A DNA stretch of 64,000 nucleotides from positions 310,001 to 374,000 of the forward strand of contig JBAJFE010000004.1 in NCBI GenBank assembly GCA_037903355.1, given 5' to 3'. The notes below the pieces were generated by a model that ran no database searches, was not told the DNA's origin, and was given only the letters and a program-made list of their open reading frames with translations. The translations under genes were made by a program, and so were the position numbers. How positions within the stretch are numbered: position 1 is the stretch's first letter; every line of letters starts with the position of its first letter. Shown one piece after another: positions 26,101 through 38,012 of this stretch. The stretch is from Trichuris trichiura (Eukaryota; Nematoda; Enoplea; Trichinellida; Trichuridae).

Positions 26101-27551
26101 GCAACGGCTGTCCTTATGACGTCATAGGAAAATAAGTTGCACATCGCGTGAAGTTGACTTTTACCGTTTCTGCGTGTCACCTATGCTAGAATTCTCTAAA
26201 AGCCACTTTTTAATGCGCTCACTCTAAGACTCCTCCCTATGCTTACGCCGCCGTCTTATATAGCCATTTTCACCGTGACCCGCGAGTGCGCATCAACCAG
26301 TCAGCGCCCCTCATAATTATTGGTGCCCGAGTCGCACTAAGGTCACTGGTATGGAAAACAAAAAGCATTCCTTTGGTAAACAGAACAACATGCTGAGGGA
26401 TAAACATTCTAAAGCGCACAAAAATAACAAAAAAACTCGATAGCGTACATGCATTGGGTATATGATTTTACAGCCGTATTTATGGAACACTATCCGATGT
26501 TTATTGTTCCTGAAATATGGTTATGAAATTCCATATTTCTGCAGTAACCTTAAAGCGCTTCGTAAACTGTTCCACTTTTTATTATCCGTGCTTAAGGGGG
26601 ACGTTGAGCATTTTTTCGTTTAGAATTCGTAGACTGTTTTCGAGCCTTTAGTGCCGTGGTCAAATCGTAAAATGTTAGCAACGGGTGGCGGTTTTATTGA
26701 TTTTATTGTCATAGGTTCAGAGATTTGCCGAACAAACTCTCGCTCACTACTTTTATTCAAATGCTCTTGGTAAGAAAAAGCATATTTTATAAGCAAGATT
26801 TGAAAAGCGCGCGTCGCCTTCGCTTGATTAGCTTAAGCTGCCGTAAAATGAAGGATTTTTCAAGCGTGGCCACAAAGACGGCGGGAAAAGATGTACCTCG
26901 AGGGCTTTTTTTATTTTGCGTAAAACAAACTTAACGTGACATAAAAGCCTACCAAATCAACATTGTACGTTTAGTCTATGCTTATGCGGTCTAAGGCTGC
27001 ATATTCTTAGAAAGGTGTTTTGAATCATTAATGTCATTTGCATACAGTGCTGTTGGCGAAGTCTTCTGTGCGGTAAGTTGTGCATACACCTTTTATGGAC
27101 TTAAGGATGCTTGTTATGGCACCGAAGCTGAACAAAAAGCTCTTGAAGTTTTCCTTGCCGTTCGAATTGTTGCTGGCGAGAAACCTAAAGTGCCTCATTT
27201 ACCGTGCGAAAACGGAACAACAAAACGTTATGAAAATGGAAAAAGCAATTAGCAATGTTTATATGGTAGTAAGAGCGTCTGCGTTTTACGTGCTATTTTT
27301 TAACTAAGAAACTTGCAGAAATAATTGCCATTTGAGCAGGTAAGTCCGTGGCGCTTCGTAAATGCCGTTTTCTGTCTTGGTTGTTTTTTTTCGATTTCAG
27401 TACCCTATGCAGGCTAAATAAATCGTTTAAAGACTATGTGTATGTATGCTTGGCATTGCCGCCAAAAGTTTGGCGCGTTGTATTTCATACATGGCCATAT
27501 GTTGTTTCCCGCAATTACAGAATTATTTGAGCAGTTGCGTGCTGCGAAACG
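23122..27551. other. Long intergenic region upstream of MICU1, with weak exon candidates at 26.7-27.4 kb
   Basis: No supported gene over 4.4 kb. Possible exons on the plus strand near the right end are 26716-26770 (after TTCAG, reading RFAEQTLAHYFYSNAL before GTAAG), about 27050-27075 and about 27100-27265 (reading ARNLKCLIYRAKTEQQNVMK). They resemble coding sequence but could not be joined in one phase or recognised. ORFs on the minus strand (23636-23890, 24292-24522, 25239-25538) have no identifiable content. Confidence 0.3.
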
Positions 27552-30407
27552 ATGCAGAGGTGTTTACCTACTTTGGGCTTATGTTTTCAACGAGCAATTT
27601 TTCCCGCCTTTGCTCCCAAGTTTGTTACTGCGCGACCCAAATCGGGCAGCGGATACACGGGCTTTATTTTTGTTGACAAGAAACGAGATCGACTGTACAA
27701 AATGTGCTTGATTGGCTCTTGCGTCTTCGGCATGCTAGCCTTCGTTGACTTTCGATGGTGCTTGCACGTTACTGTTAGTGATCGTTTTGCTTATGTATTT
27801 TGTCCCGCTAGGTTTAAAGCCAGGTGGCTTCGATTTTTGGAAAATTTTGAAGCATCCGCGCTGGAGAACGCTTCAGCTTCGACAAACGTCACCACTTACC
27901 CAGAAGAGGCAAGTTGGCGCCGAAATTTTCGCGACAGGAAGGTATAAATTGAAATATTTTACGCTCTAATGACTTTGAGTGCAAGTATGCCTCTTTTTAT
28001 TTTCCTACAAGCCTTAGCTTTAAAATTATGAACTTGTACTTGCAAGGTGTTACGTGCTAACGAAAAAGTAAATCGTTTTTTTCAAGGAGATATTCTCAGT
28101 AGAAGACTGCTTCATAAGTCACTTTGAATGTTTAGTGTTGATGTATGTTATCGTTTCGAGACAATGGTTGCGAGCACGAATTGCGTACTGGATATCGAAA
28201 ATGACCATTTGCATTAGGTATACTATCATCCTGAATCATCCTTGGAAAACGGCATTACGAAATGCTGTTCCTTGTAACTGAAATCTTCCGTTATGCTTAA
28301 TGAACTCGGTTCCCCTTACGCTTGCTCCCTCGGCGGTAGGCTTAGCAATAAACTTATACTGAAATGTGTTACCGCGTTTAACTGGCTCGTATGCCGCTTT
28401 CCTATTGAATAGCAGAAAAATCCATTCCGCTCAGCGAATGCATTTCAAAAAGAATCGATTTCGCAATGCCTATATCTAAAGCTGTCAGCTGAAGTGTTCT
28501 TCAAAGGCGAGCGACGGGATCTTACTTTAGAATATGCAAATTTTTTTACAGGAAAGAATTCGGCTAGTCTGGTTTTACCTTTGCGATAAACCCATCAAAT
28601 TGGTAACTAATGATGACCTGATTGCTTGAACGCCGGAGATAGAACTGGCCAGTTTTAAAATGTGCATGTTTAATCACGTTTTGAATTAATGTTCACATTT
28701 TCAAATAGGTTATGCATAGTAAACTGCCAATAATTCACTATTATTTTGATGGATGTGTAAATAATCATTGAACTGTTTGTTATTCAACTTTTTAGATAAT
28801 TTCCTACGAAAATCGTATTCGTATGTTTTCGTCGGCGAATAAAGTGTTTCGTTATTTTGCTTCGGTGAAAATACTGCCGGACGAAAGCGATCCAGCAAAG
28901 CATGCTGAAGTCTTTATGACACCTTACGACTTCTTGCGTTCTTTGACGCCCGGTATGCCACAGCCAGAAGGTCAATTCGGCTTCATCTGTTGTCCAGTAA
29001 TCGATTTGAAGTTTTATTAATATTTAGGTCTTGGACTGGAGCAATACAATACAGCCGATCACGCAGTAAGAGTGCGCTTCTTTGAATCAATAACCTCAGC
29101 TTTTTTTTAAGAGACTTAAAAAAGCTAGAATTGCCGACAATCTTTTCAACAAAAATGTGCTTATATCATTTCCTGAATATATATTTCTACTGACAGTGTT
29201 ATCTGGTAGGCATTGTTCCTCTTAGAGAGACTTTTCGTCATTTGCATACTGCCGACACAGCCTCGCCTGAGAAGTTTGCTCTTGCCTTCAAAGTGTTCGA
29301 TTTGGACAACGATGGCATGTTGGATTACTACGAATTCAACAAAGTGAAATGCCTTGCACAAAGGTTTACTATTCTTTCAACTATGTTCAATTGCAACAGA
29401 TTCAAAGAATTGTTCGTCGTTTGGAAAGCAAATTACAAAGTTACGCCCGTGAACGTGAACCGCTCAAGGCCGGTTCGTCGTTTGCCATTTATTTGTTTGG
29501 CGACAGGCTTGACCGCAAGATTAGTCTGCAGGAATTTTTAAACTTTCGAAAGCGCCTTCAAAAGGCGGTTCTTCAAGTGGAGGTAAAGTATTTTTGTTTT
29601 TTTTTCAAATTCGCGCCCTTCTTTGGAGACTCGTTAGAGTTTCCAAGCGGGTGCCATTGGGATCTAGATGTGACTCAGATTTCTGATTGCTTTTGGTATT
29701 TTTAGTTTGAACTTTACGAACCGGACGATTCGAACACTATATCCGCGGAAAATTTCGCGCGCATGATATTAGCCCGTGCTGACCTTTCGGACGCTGACAA
29801 GGAAGTCGTTGTGGGTCGCCTATTGGCGGCACTTGGCTCAAGGGAAATATGCAGTCGTGTTACCTTTCAAGACGTGGAGGCTTTTTTCCTTCTGCTGTCT
29901 CGAATGGACGACGTCGAGACTGCTTTGCGCATTCATCGTTTGGCAGAGTCGTCAGTGGATAGAACAACTTTGAAGCGTGTGATTAACTTGGTTACTGATC
30001 GTCCTGCTTCGGAATGCGTCGTCGAAATACTATTCGCCATGTTCGACGCAAATGGTTAGTGGTCAATTGTTATTTCCTTAAAGCAATCGTCAAAAAAATA
30101 CTTTCATTCAACTGATGACGTCAGATATTGGATTCTGAATATCGTATGCAGACTGAGTGGCAATTTGTTTTTCTTAACTGTAGTTTTTCATGGTCTTAAA
30201 ACGTGAGCATCATTTTTAATAACATTCGCTTCTTTTTAAGCCGACGACGCACTTGCCTACGAAGAGTTCATCAAGGTTATGAAGTGCAACGTTGGATTTG
30301 GTCTTGGTTCGAATCGGACGCCAAAACTGACCGCTATGTTCGATGCACTTCGAAAATGCTTAGTATGGCAAGTCCAAGTAGCCATGTCACGTTGGTGTGG
30401 CGAATGA
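27552..30407 (+). CDS. MICU1: MICU1, EF-hand Ca2+ gatekeeper of the mitochondrial calcium uniporter
   Basis: MICU1 sits in the intermembrane space and gates MCU in response to Ca2+. Nine exons join in phase: 27552-27757, 27812-27941, 28796-28970, 29028-29065, 29112-29205, 29261-29343, 29400-29582, 29706-30054 and 30241-30407 (474 aa; human 476). The N-terminus is Arg-rich and presequence-like, followed by a hydrophobic helix (LYKMCLIGSCVFGMLAFVDF). Conserved blocks: NFRDRK|IISYENRIRMFSS, KVFRYFASVKIL, AEVFMTPYDFLRSLTP, PEYIFLLTVLS. EF-hand 1 is DLDNDGMLDYYE. EF-hand 2, split by an intron, is DANADDALAYEE; it keeps the D1, N3, D5 and E12 ligands but has Asp in place of the usual Gly6. Intron 2 (27942-28795) is long, about 850 nt. 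The short end (MSRWCGE) differs from human MICU1. Confidence 0.94.
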
Positions 30408-33400
30408 AGTTTTAACTGTTGCGGATCCGACGAAGATGTTGAATCATTGTAACGACGCGTGTAAACCTTTTTTCCAGAAGAACGTATTTCTTGTTCCGAT
30501 AAAGCTTTGCAAAGTCTACTATGGAACGAGCTTGCAGGTTAGTTTCAGCTGCTTGTCGTAATGTAGCACCGTTAGCGTTTGGTATGTCGACTTACTTTGC
30601 CTTTGGCAAAATTACCGCGTAAACCTGTATTGCTCGTTGTTACTTTGCTACTTGATGACTGATTTCTGGAAAGCTTAAGAAATTAACGAAATTGGCTTTG
30701 CAACAGCAGTTTTCTGAATAGGCAATCAAGTTTGGTTTACAGATTTATTAATGTTATTATAAGCGCTGAGATAGACATTCAGATACGTTTGAAAGCAGAA
30801 AATTTCCATACTGCTGTGCTGCTATTTTTCCCTTTCTCTTATAAATATTGCTACGAATTATTCATATGCAGCTATAAACTTGTCACTGAATGCAAATTGG
30901 CAATATAGGTTCAGTCTCATTTATGCCAGCACTGCTAAGCTCAGTCTTTTATCATTTGCTTTATGCCTGTCTTGCTTATCGACTATAAATCTCCAGAAAA
31001 GCTTATTCATGTTTCTGGGCACTTGTTGTAGCGAAGCGAAAAGGCGCGTATGCTCACATGTTTCATTTGTTCAGAACGCGTCTTTTCTGTCTGTATGGTT
31101 GCTTGCGAATATTTTACATTATGGCGGGCACTGCAGACGCTTCTAATATGCTTTAAGTAGTTCCTCTGAGCTTTCCCCTTCAAAAGGCTTCAATGTTTAA
31201 GCGCCCTATGCTGGCAAAGATAAGTAACGCCCACGAAAATGCGAATTGTCTTTTCTATGCTTGAGAAGACTAATCAGTGTTAGATACAGGGAACTTCTTT
31301 TCGAAGAAATTTAGGTCGGTCATTATTTCAACGGCTGCTGACGACTCTTGATCAGCTGTGCTTTTGATTGGAAACGGTGTAAAAACGTTGCGCCCGCGTT
31401 GAAGTTAAAGAATCCATCGTACAATCAAACTACCAGTGCGTTGAAAGTAGTCAGAATCAAAGAAGCTGTCCTCGAGTGGCCATGTTTCCATGTTGTAGCC
31501 TAGTTGTTTTGTTGTGCTTTCAGCTGGTTTCACCTTCCCTTTCACGTACAAGTTTGCCTATGAGTTGGTTTTTTTACAGCTAACTGTTTCTTTTAGTTTC
31601 TTGTCCTCCGCCGGCCAAAGAAGCGTTTGTAAGGACAGAGGGCAAATACTTTTCCAGTGGCGCCGGAACAAAGCAAACTGGTCAGTTTTTGTTGCCCTGA
31701 GAGATGAGCTTCAGTTCTTATAACTAACAAAATTGTGTACATTAACTTAGTCGAAGCAACTTAAACTTTAGAATTCTCTGACTCACTATTGGAGGCATAA
31801 TTCAGTGTAGTTATGTATTTTCTGTCTTTTGTCTTTAAATTTCAGTTCAGTTACTTAAAGCTTAAAGTAAAATTCCATTTCAGCTGTTTCTGCCAGCAAC
31901 TACACACGGAGTAGAAATGATGAATGAGCAGAATGAATTGTTTTTCGATAAATAACAAACATTTCGTAATGTTTACATATTGTGTGCAGCAGCTCTTGTT
32001 ATGGTAAGTATAGTTAAGCGAAAAGTGATTTATGCCTAATTTAACTGCTGACGACGGATGGAGGCCAAAAACTGAAAGCTCTTATGTAAATAAATTTTCT
32101 TTCTGTAACGAGGCTTACCGTAAATACAATCTGCTTATTGCGAAAAGTCCGCCATTCCGTTACGAAGAGTTGCATGTACAAAAATTAACAGGCATTGCAA
32201 AGGTGTTGCTCAAAATCTAGAAACAGGTTTAATTTCTCTTCTTTGTTTGACGGCAATGTTTTCCACGGGGGCTATGCGAAAACCGGCTCTCCTTACTGGT
32301 GCTACAAAGTAGCGCGTAGGCTGTTTCAGTTAACTCATTGTGAGTGTTTTTTATCTGCTATCTTTTCGCATAGGTTTGTTGGCCTTTCAGCAATTTTTTG
32401 AGCGCCTCTGAAGGCGACCATTTTCCTTCACTTGCTCTACCTAAGAATCAGTGTGACAGGACTCAAATTTGGACATGTTCTTCCTTGCAAAGTGTTGCGT
32501 GCATTGACCGCGTAATACCTCTCCTTACATTAATTCGGTTGGACAGCAAAAGCATTTAAATAAATTTAAAATAAATTATTTTTGGGTTTTCCATAACTGA
32601 CTTTTGGAGCAAGCGGTTCTAGGTAGCGGACAGCGACGTCGTACCGAATTATTTTTGAATTTTCGTTCTCATATTCTGAAACAATGATTACTCGATTGTT
32701 TAACCTCTTACGCTGGAGAAGCGTAAGCTCAATACAACCTTAAATAGTTAAGTTGCTTTTAATTGTACTTGTATAACTAAATGCTCCCAATTGATTTTAC
32801 AGAAACTGTATCACCTGACTGTCCCAATTCCTTTCGTTTTTTAATGTCCAGTCACCTTTTCGTTATTTGCTGAAGGTCTAACAAGACGTGATAGCCTCCT
32901 GTTAAAGGAATAGTGCTGCTCTGGTTAAGATCGAAATCCCAAATACGCATTGGCATTTTCTAGATAAGGAATGTTTCCGAATGCAGGCATTGTTGAAATT
33001 AGTAATTTAAAAAACAATGACGCCTCCCTCCAGATGCGTTCCTCGTTTAGAAGGTGACAACGCGCAACTGCCACAAGGCCAAACTTTACGGTGTATTTTC
33101 GATCTTTTCGGGATTTCGACTTCCGAGATTTTGACCCCCACCTGTACTGCTCATCAGTAGTTCTGGTCGCTTTTTACATCCCACTTTCCTTTTGTTTGTC
33201 TGTTAAATTTTGTCTTCTATTTTGTCTGAGTATACCGTTTCTTACTAAACCAGGATATTTCATGAAAACTTTGTCAGCTCAAGAATTTATATATGAGCCT
33301 TTTCATGTCACGCACTTGGCATCTACTTTTTATGAGAATCTTTTTCCATTAGAGGGAAGCCTCTACAAATGAGCGGTACCGTGTACGGTTTTATCTAGTG

Positions 33401-33947
33401 CACAGATTTTCAAATGAACTTTATTATCAGCTTTGAACTACAGTTTGCACTGTGAAATGAAAGAACATGCAACATATCGTACAAAACCCAGTTTGTAAAA
33501 TAGATTTGCGGATGAAAGGTAAACGAGGCCTACTTTTCATCCGCAAATCATTGTGCAACTCTCGATCATTCCAGAAATGTGGTTTTTATTACTTGTAAGC
33601 TACGTCCACGTGAAGGGCGTTATTATCCCTCAAAGCTTACTTTTTTTCTGATTTGTGATTTCCCTTACATTTTTTTTGCAGCTACTGTATTTGTAGGACC
33701 GCTTACTTGCTCTTCAAGTTTTCGCTGTAGAATATACCTAACTTAAAAAACATGTGATGTCATGCTTGTTTTCTAACCATTTTTGAAACCACTCAGAGGA
33801 ATAAGTATTTTTCCTACACAAATCATAATGAACAAATTTATTGAACATAGCATGTTTATTAATAGAACTTTTTTTCACTAGTCAGCTATGTTTCCGAAGT
33901 AGATGAAAGCCTACGCCAATCACGCGTAAGGAGCTTTGAAACTGTAA
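30408..33947. other. Intergenic region between MICU1 and the accessory island
   Basis: No supported gene in 3.5 kb. ORFs at 30880-31146, 31514-31723, 32032-32220 and 33091-33372 have no domain or credible splice context. The first exon(s) of the PAN/TSP1 gene (signal peptide) should lie in the right part, but I could not place them. A perfect hairpin occurs at 33503-33549. Confidence 0.35.
33503..33549. repeat. 15-bp perfect inverted repeat (hairpin)
   Basis: The arm GATTTGCGGATGAAA at 33503-33517 is mirrored by its reverse complement at 33535-33549, with a 17-nt spacer that holds a little extra imperfect pairing. It is about 400 nt upstream of the first recognised PAN exon. The function is unknown: it could be a small foldback element or a hairpin RNA. 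Confidence 0.5.
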
Positions 33948-34750
33948 ATGTTTTTAGTATCTTCCAAGGAAGAGTGTGTTAGCAGCTGTAGACTTAATCC
34001 AGGTTGCGCTTCGAGTAATTACTTTGCCGATACGAATGAATGCGAGATAATGACGACCACAGTAAACAGAGGCGTCCAGCTGGAAGAGAAGAGCGGAGCA
34101 GAGTTTTACCAGAAGATATGCGTTGATGGTAAGGCTGGCCTATTGATCATAATGGATCCATTATTGACGATACCTTTTGTAGCTCTGGGTGCTTGCTTGA
34201 CTAGTTTTAATCGACTTCCGCAGACGCAACTTATCGGATGGGCCCGTGACGTTATCCGAGGAACTACTTTGCAGGCATGCTTGGGAAAATGTTTGAATAC
34301 CAGAGAGAATAATGCAGGATACACGTGCATGTCAATAATGTACTACTACCAGGACAGCGAATGCATACTCAACGCTGAGTCAATTGAACATCATCCACAG
34401 TTGGCGAAAAGATCAGACGCAAGCAGAGGAGATGTAGATTATTTTACAAACAATTGCATCGGAGGTAAATCCATTCTGTATTCCGCTGCTCACTTCATTA
34501 TCGTTTTTAAGAATGGGGAGCTTGGTCGGAATGGACAGAATGCCAGAATGGGCGTCAGATTCGCAGCAGATCGTGTACACCATTTGGAGCTTGTTCAGGT
34601 GAGGCAGTTGAAGAGAGGAGCTGCGCGATGCAACCTCCTGTACCTCCACCGGCTCCCCGACCATGCTGTCAAATGCAGCGGCCGTGTTGCGGCTACTATC
34701 AGCAGCAAAGTGCTCCTGGCAATGTCTTTGTTCCCGTGAACCAAGGGTAA
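33948..34750 (+). CDS. Secreted PAN-PAN-TSP1 protein (5' end missing)
   Basis: The first recognised exon begins after TTTTTAG (about 33961) and reads SSKEECVSSCRLNPGCASSN then YFADTNECEI, a PAN/apple module. A 54-nt intron (34129-34182, in frame and so invisible as an ORF break) leads to a second PAN module (LQACLGKCLNTRENNAGY, SECILNAES, DYFTNNC). A 47-nt intron (34465-34511) leads to a thrombospondin type-1 repeat (EWGAWSEWTECQNGRQIRSR, SCTPFGACSGEAVEERSC), a proline/cysteine/glutamine-rich tail (PPVPPPAPRPCCQMQRPCCG), and a stop at 34748-34750. PAN and TSP1 modules are extracellular protein/carbohydrate-binding folds, so the product should be secreted. No signal peptide exon was identified; the ATG at 33948 probably lies in intron. 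The decayed duplicate at 40.4-41.6 kb shares this structure. Confidence 0.8.
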
Positions 34751-35426
34751 TCTTCAACAGTGGTTGTTTGTTACGCATTTAGTGTCAAGAGTTATTCTCA
34801 ACTGTTAGTATTAACGTGTGAATTATATAAAGCTCAATTTTGTCCATGCGTTCACTAATTTGCTGGAATATTGCTACGACGAAACGAGCGCTTTCTTCTC
34901 AGCCACTTCAATCTCGATAGCATTTTGAGGCCAGCGATCTTTTGCTTTCTGTAATCAGGTTGGGCAATCGAATAGTGTACCCGCTGAAACATGTGCAGCA
35001 CGCGTTCCTGCATATCAGTTTAACGCATTACAGTAACTGTAGCATTCAATCGTTTCAGAGTTTCTCTTATTAAAATGGCCTTCGGTACTAGATTGCCAAA
35101 ATTACTAAGTTAGTCGAGTGCGCAACGAATTCACAATTATTTTTTCTTGCCTGCCCAAACCCGTCCCAAGTTCATGCATCCCTTACGAAGAAGTTGTAGC
35201 AATAATGAAGGCCACTTAATCACTACTGAATACTTTCTGGCATATTGCAACAGAAGTTGCGTTTATTTCTTTGGGCAGCATGCTTCACGTGGCGCCTTAT
35301 GTAATGATAAAAGAATGCTAACTGCTTCCGGTAGAAGTTGAAGGTTATTGAAAAGTTTCTTTGCGACTTAGAACTGTTTATTAAGTTGCACTTAAACATG
35401 TGAAACTTCTGCGAAACGTAATGGTT

Positions 35427-37985
35427 TTAAAAACGAGTTTTGCCGCAGGAGAATCCTGGTTCAATTTTTCTGAACTCGTCACAAGACATTACTCGACCAG
35501 TCACCGTGCCATCTCTTTGACGGCGGCATGTAAAGACCATCATAGTGTTTGGAAGTTGAACGCTATTGCCCACAGTGATAACTGATCTTGCGTAATCCAG
35601 GTTTGCAACGCAGTGTGTAATCTCGGTTGAGGCAGTGCTCTCATTTCCTGTGCATTTCATCTTGTAGCTTAACGGGCTGCTTGTATCAGTGTTCCATGAT
35701 TCACCAAACTTGAACTCTTGATCGAAACCTGACACTTTGGCAATACAACCTGCTAGGACAGATGCAACTCCCGATTCCGTTTTTCTGCATTGGTAAAGGA
35801 AGGGACCATCGCGATAGCGTTGACCGAATTTTATCTGCTTACGTGATTTATCGAGGCACCCTGAAATTTCAGTTCGAATTCCTCCGTCCCCTGACGGTAA
35901 GCATTTATAGACGTAGGCTCCCAGTTCAACGGTTTCGCCCATTTTCACTTTTCTGCCTTCAATTATGCAGCCATACGCCTTATGAAAGCCGCCATTTCCA
36001 TCTTTGGTGCAGACAAATATGAAGTTACTTACGGTAAACTTCTGTCCAAAGTCGACAAAAGCGCCGTTATCACCAAAGCAACCGACAATACTCATCGCTA
36101 TGCCTGTCATAGTCTTCTGGCAAGCGTAGGCAAAGCCACCTTTTCGTTTTCTTTCTCCAATATGCATTTCTGTTCCATCCAAAATGCATTTGATAGGAGT
36201 CGTCGCTATGTTGGTTCCTATTTTCTCACATTTAACAATGAAGTTGCCCTTTCTATATGTTTCCCCGAATTTTAGATGTCTACCTGAATCGACGTCGCAT
36301 CCGTCGTCCATTGATCCTTTACGACGTTCATAATCTTCATAAACGTGACTATCTTCATGGTATTTGTAACCTACATTAACTTTTTGAACTCCAATGCTTC
36401 CATATATGAAGTTCATTGTGACTTTGTAATTTTTACCATTCGCGTTACCAACAGAATTGAATTCAGCGCTGTCATGGCCTCCTTTAGTACCTCCGTTGAC
36501 TTCATGGTCTTTGTAATAAGCTCCATCAACCTTTTGAACTCCACTGCTTCCATATTTGTGGTCTACTGTATACTTTTCATGGAGTTTGTAATTTTTACCA
36601 TTTCCTTTATCAACAGAATTGAATTCAGCGCTGTCATGGCTTCCTTTAATACCTCCATTGTTTTCACGGCTTTTGTAAACTCCATTAGCCTTTGGAGCTC
36701 CACTGCTTCCAAATATGAGGTCGACTGTATACGGTTTATTGAGTTTGTAATTACCATCTCCATTACCAACAGAGTTGAATTCAGTGCTGTCATGGCTTCC
36801 TTCAGTACCTCCGTTGACTTTATGGTCTTTGTAATAAGCTCTATCAACCTCTGGAATTTCACTGATTCCATATATGACGTTTACTGTAGACTTTTTATTG
36901 AGCTTGTAATCTTTACCATCTCCATTACCAGCAGGGTTGAATTCAGTGCTGGCATGGTCTCCTTTAGTACCTCCGTTGTTTTCATGGCCTTTGTAAGCTC
37001 CATTAACTATTGGAACTCCACTGCTTCCAAATATGAGGTCGACTGTATACTTTTTATTGAGTTTGTAATTACCATCTCTATCACCAACAGAATTGAATTC
37101 AGTGCTGCCATAGCCTTCTTCAGTATCTCCGTTGTCTTCACGGCGTTTGTAAGCTCCATTAACCTTTGAAACTCCACTGATTCCGTATGTGGGGTCCACT
37201 GTTGACTTTTTATCGGGTTTGTGATTTTTACCATTTCCAATACCAACAGAATTGAATTCAATGCTGCCACGGCCTCCTTCCTTACCTCTGTTGTCTTCAC
37301 GGCCTTTGTAAGCTCCATTAACCATTGGAACTCCACTGATTCCAAATATGAGGTCGACTGTATACGGTTTATTGAGTTTGTAATTACCATCTCTATCACC
37401 AACAGAATTGAATTCAATGCTGTCATGGCCTTCTTCAGTACTTCCGTAGCGTTTTGCATAACCTCCGATATTTTCACGACGTCGATTTATTTCATAACTT
37501 CTGTAACTTTGTTTCGTTTGGCTCTTTTGTCGTGGATCACTACCGAAAATACTTCCATAATTTAATTCAGTATCATCATGAGTTCTTCCAATATCTGTGT
37601 AGCGTCCTCCATAGCTGCCAGCATTTCCATGACGCCCATTAATTTCGTCACTTCTGTAAGTCTCTTGGATAATGTTCTTTTGATGCACATTATCATCGAA
37701 GAGATTTTTGTAACTTAAATCAATACCGCCATGAGCTCCTCCAATACCACCAAAGCGTCCTCCATAACTTCCAGTAGTTCTATAACGGCTACTAACTTCG
37801 TTAGTTCTGTAAGCCTCTTTGATAATGTTCTTTTGCCGCACGTCAGTACTGCTGGTAGTAGTAACGGTTATAGTTCGTATCCTACGGGTGACATGTAGTG
37901 AAGACGATGGTGCAAAGAAGATTGTGTAGAACAGCAGAAAGATGGAAAACTGCTTTGTCATCTTCGATATCGTTAGCTTTTCCAT
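35427..37985 (-). CDS. Large secreted tandem-repeat protein with MIG-18-like fibronectin-I repeats (852 aa, single exon)
   Basis: A single uninterrupted 852-codon frame in a genome where most genes have many introns. The second Met (codon 9, at 37961) directly precedes a strong signal peptide (MTKQFSIFLLFYTIFFAPSS), so translation may start there. After it come three degenerate units of about 50 aa (pattern QKNII.ETYRS.EI.....GSYGGRY), then seven units of about 50-54 aa (pattern EFNSVG.G.GKNYKLNKKYTV, Y/FGSSGVPKVNGAYK). The C-terminal third (about residues 530-852) holds roughly seven cysteine-rich repeats of about 45 aa, pattern C...G....FGE.Y.KGNF.Y.C....GI....GC. I associate these with the nematode 'abnormal cell migration protein 18-like fibronectin type I' domain (assignment from memory). 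An extracellular matrix, cuticle or secretory-product role is inference. The protein is paralogous to the 600-aa protein at 43283-45085. Confidence 0.8.
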   Translation of the reverse strand: MEKLTISKMTKQFSIFLLFYTIFFAPSSSLHVTRRIRTITVTTTSSTDVRQKNIIKEAYRTNEVSSRYRTTGSYGGRFGGIGGAHGGIDLSYKNLFDDNVHQKNIIQETYRSDEINGRHGNAGSYGGRYTDIGRTHDDTELNYGSIFGSDPRQKSQTKQSYRSYEINRRRENIGGYAKRYGSTEEGHDSIEFNSVGDRDGNYKLNKPYTVDLIFGISGVPMVNGAYKGREDNRGKEGGRGSIEFNSVGIGNGKNHKPDKKSTVDPTYGISGVSKVNGAYKRREDNGDTEEGYGSTEFNSVGDRDGNYKLNKKYTVDLIFGSSGVPIVNGAYKGHENNGGTKGDHASTEFNPAGNGDGKDYKLNKKSTVNVIYGISEIPEVDRAYYKDHKVNGGTEGSHDSTEFNSVGNGDGNYKLNKPYTVDLIFGSSGAPKANGVYKSRENNGGIKGSHDSAEFNSVDKGNGKNYKLHEKYTVDHKYGSSGVQKVDGAYYKDHEVNGGTKGGHDSAEFNSVGNANGKNYKVTMNFIYGSIGVQKVNVGYKYHEDSHVYEDYERRKGSMDDGCDVDSGRHLKFGETYRKGNFIVKCEKIGTNIATTPIKCILDGTEMHIGERKRKGGFAYACQKTMTGIAMSIVGCFGDNGAFVDFGQKFTVSNFIFVCTKDGNGGFHKAYGCIIEGRKVKMGETVELGAYVYKCLPSGDGGIRTEISGCLDKSRKQIKFGQRYRDGPFLYQCRKTESGVASVLAGCIAKVSGFDQEFKFGESWNTDTSSPLSYKMKCTGNESTASTEITHCVANLDYARSVITVGNSVQLPNTMMVFTCRRQRDGTVTGRVMSCDEFRKIEPGFSCGKTRF
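36310..37480 (-). repeat. Tandem repeat array, seven units of about 150-165 bp, in frame in the 852-aa protein
   Basis: Seven successive copies of a unit of about 50-54 codons, each containing an EFNSVG-like block, a YKLNK block and a GSSGVPKVNGAYK-like block. Copies differ by scattered substitutions and small in-frame length changes. Three older, more diverged units of another type precede them (about 37.48-37.85 kb). Because all copies are multiples of three, the array also keeps other frames open, which explains the 274-codon ORF on the opposite strand (36345-37169). Confidence 0.85.
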
Positions 37986-38012
37986 AGTAGCCAGTGATGG
38001 CTGCTCACGATT

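Noticed and set aside
34465..34739. Continuation of the PAN protein frame past 34464
   Set aside because: The open frame is chance. A 47-nt intron switches to the frame that encodes a clear TSP1 repeat.
36345..37169. 274-codon ORF on the plus strand opposite the Fn1-repeat gene
   Set aside because: It is the shadow of an in-frame tandem repeat: unit lengths divisible by three keep the opposite frame open. Composition is odd and the minus-strand frame has the signal peptide and cysteine pattern.
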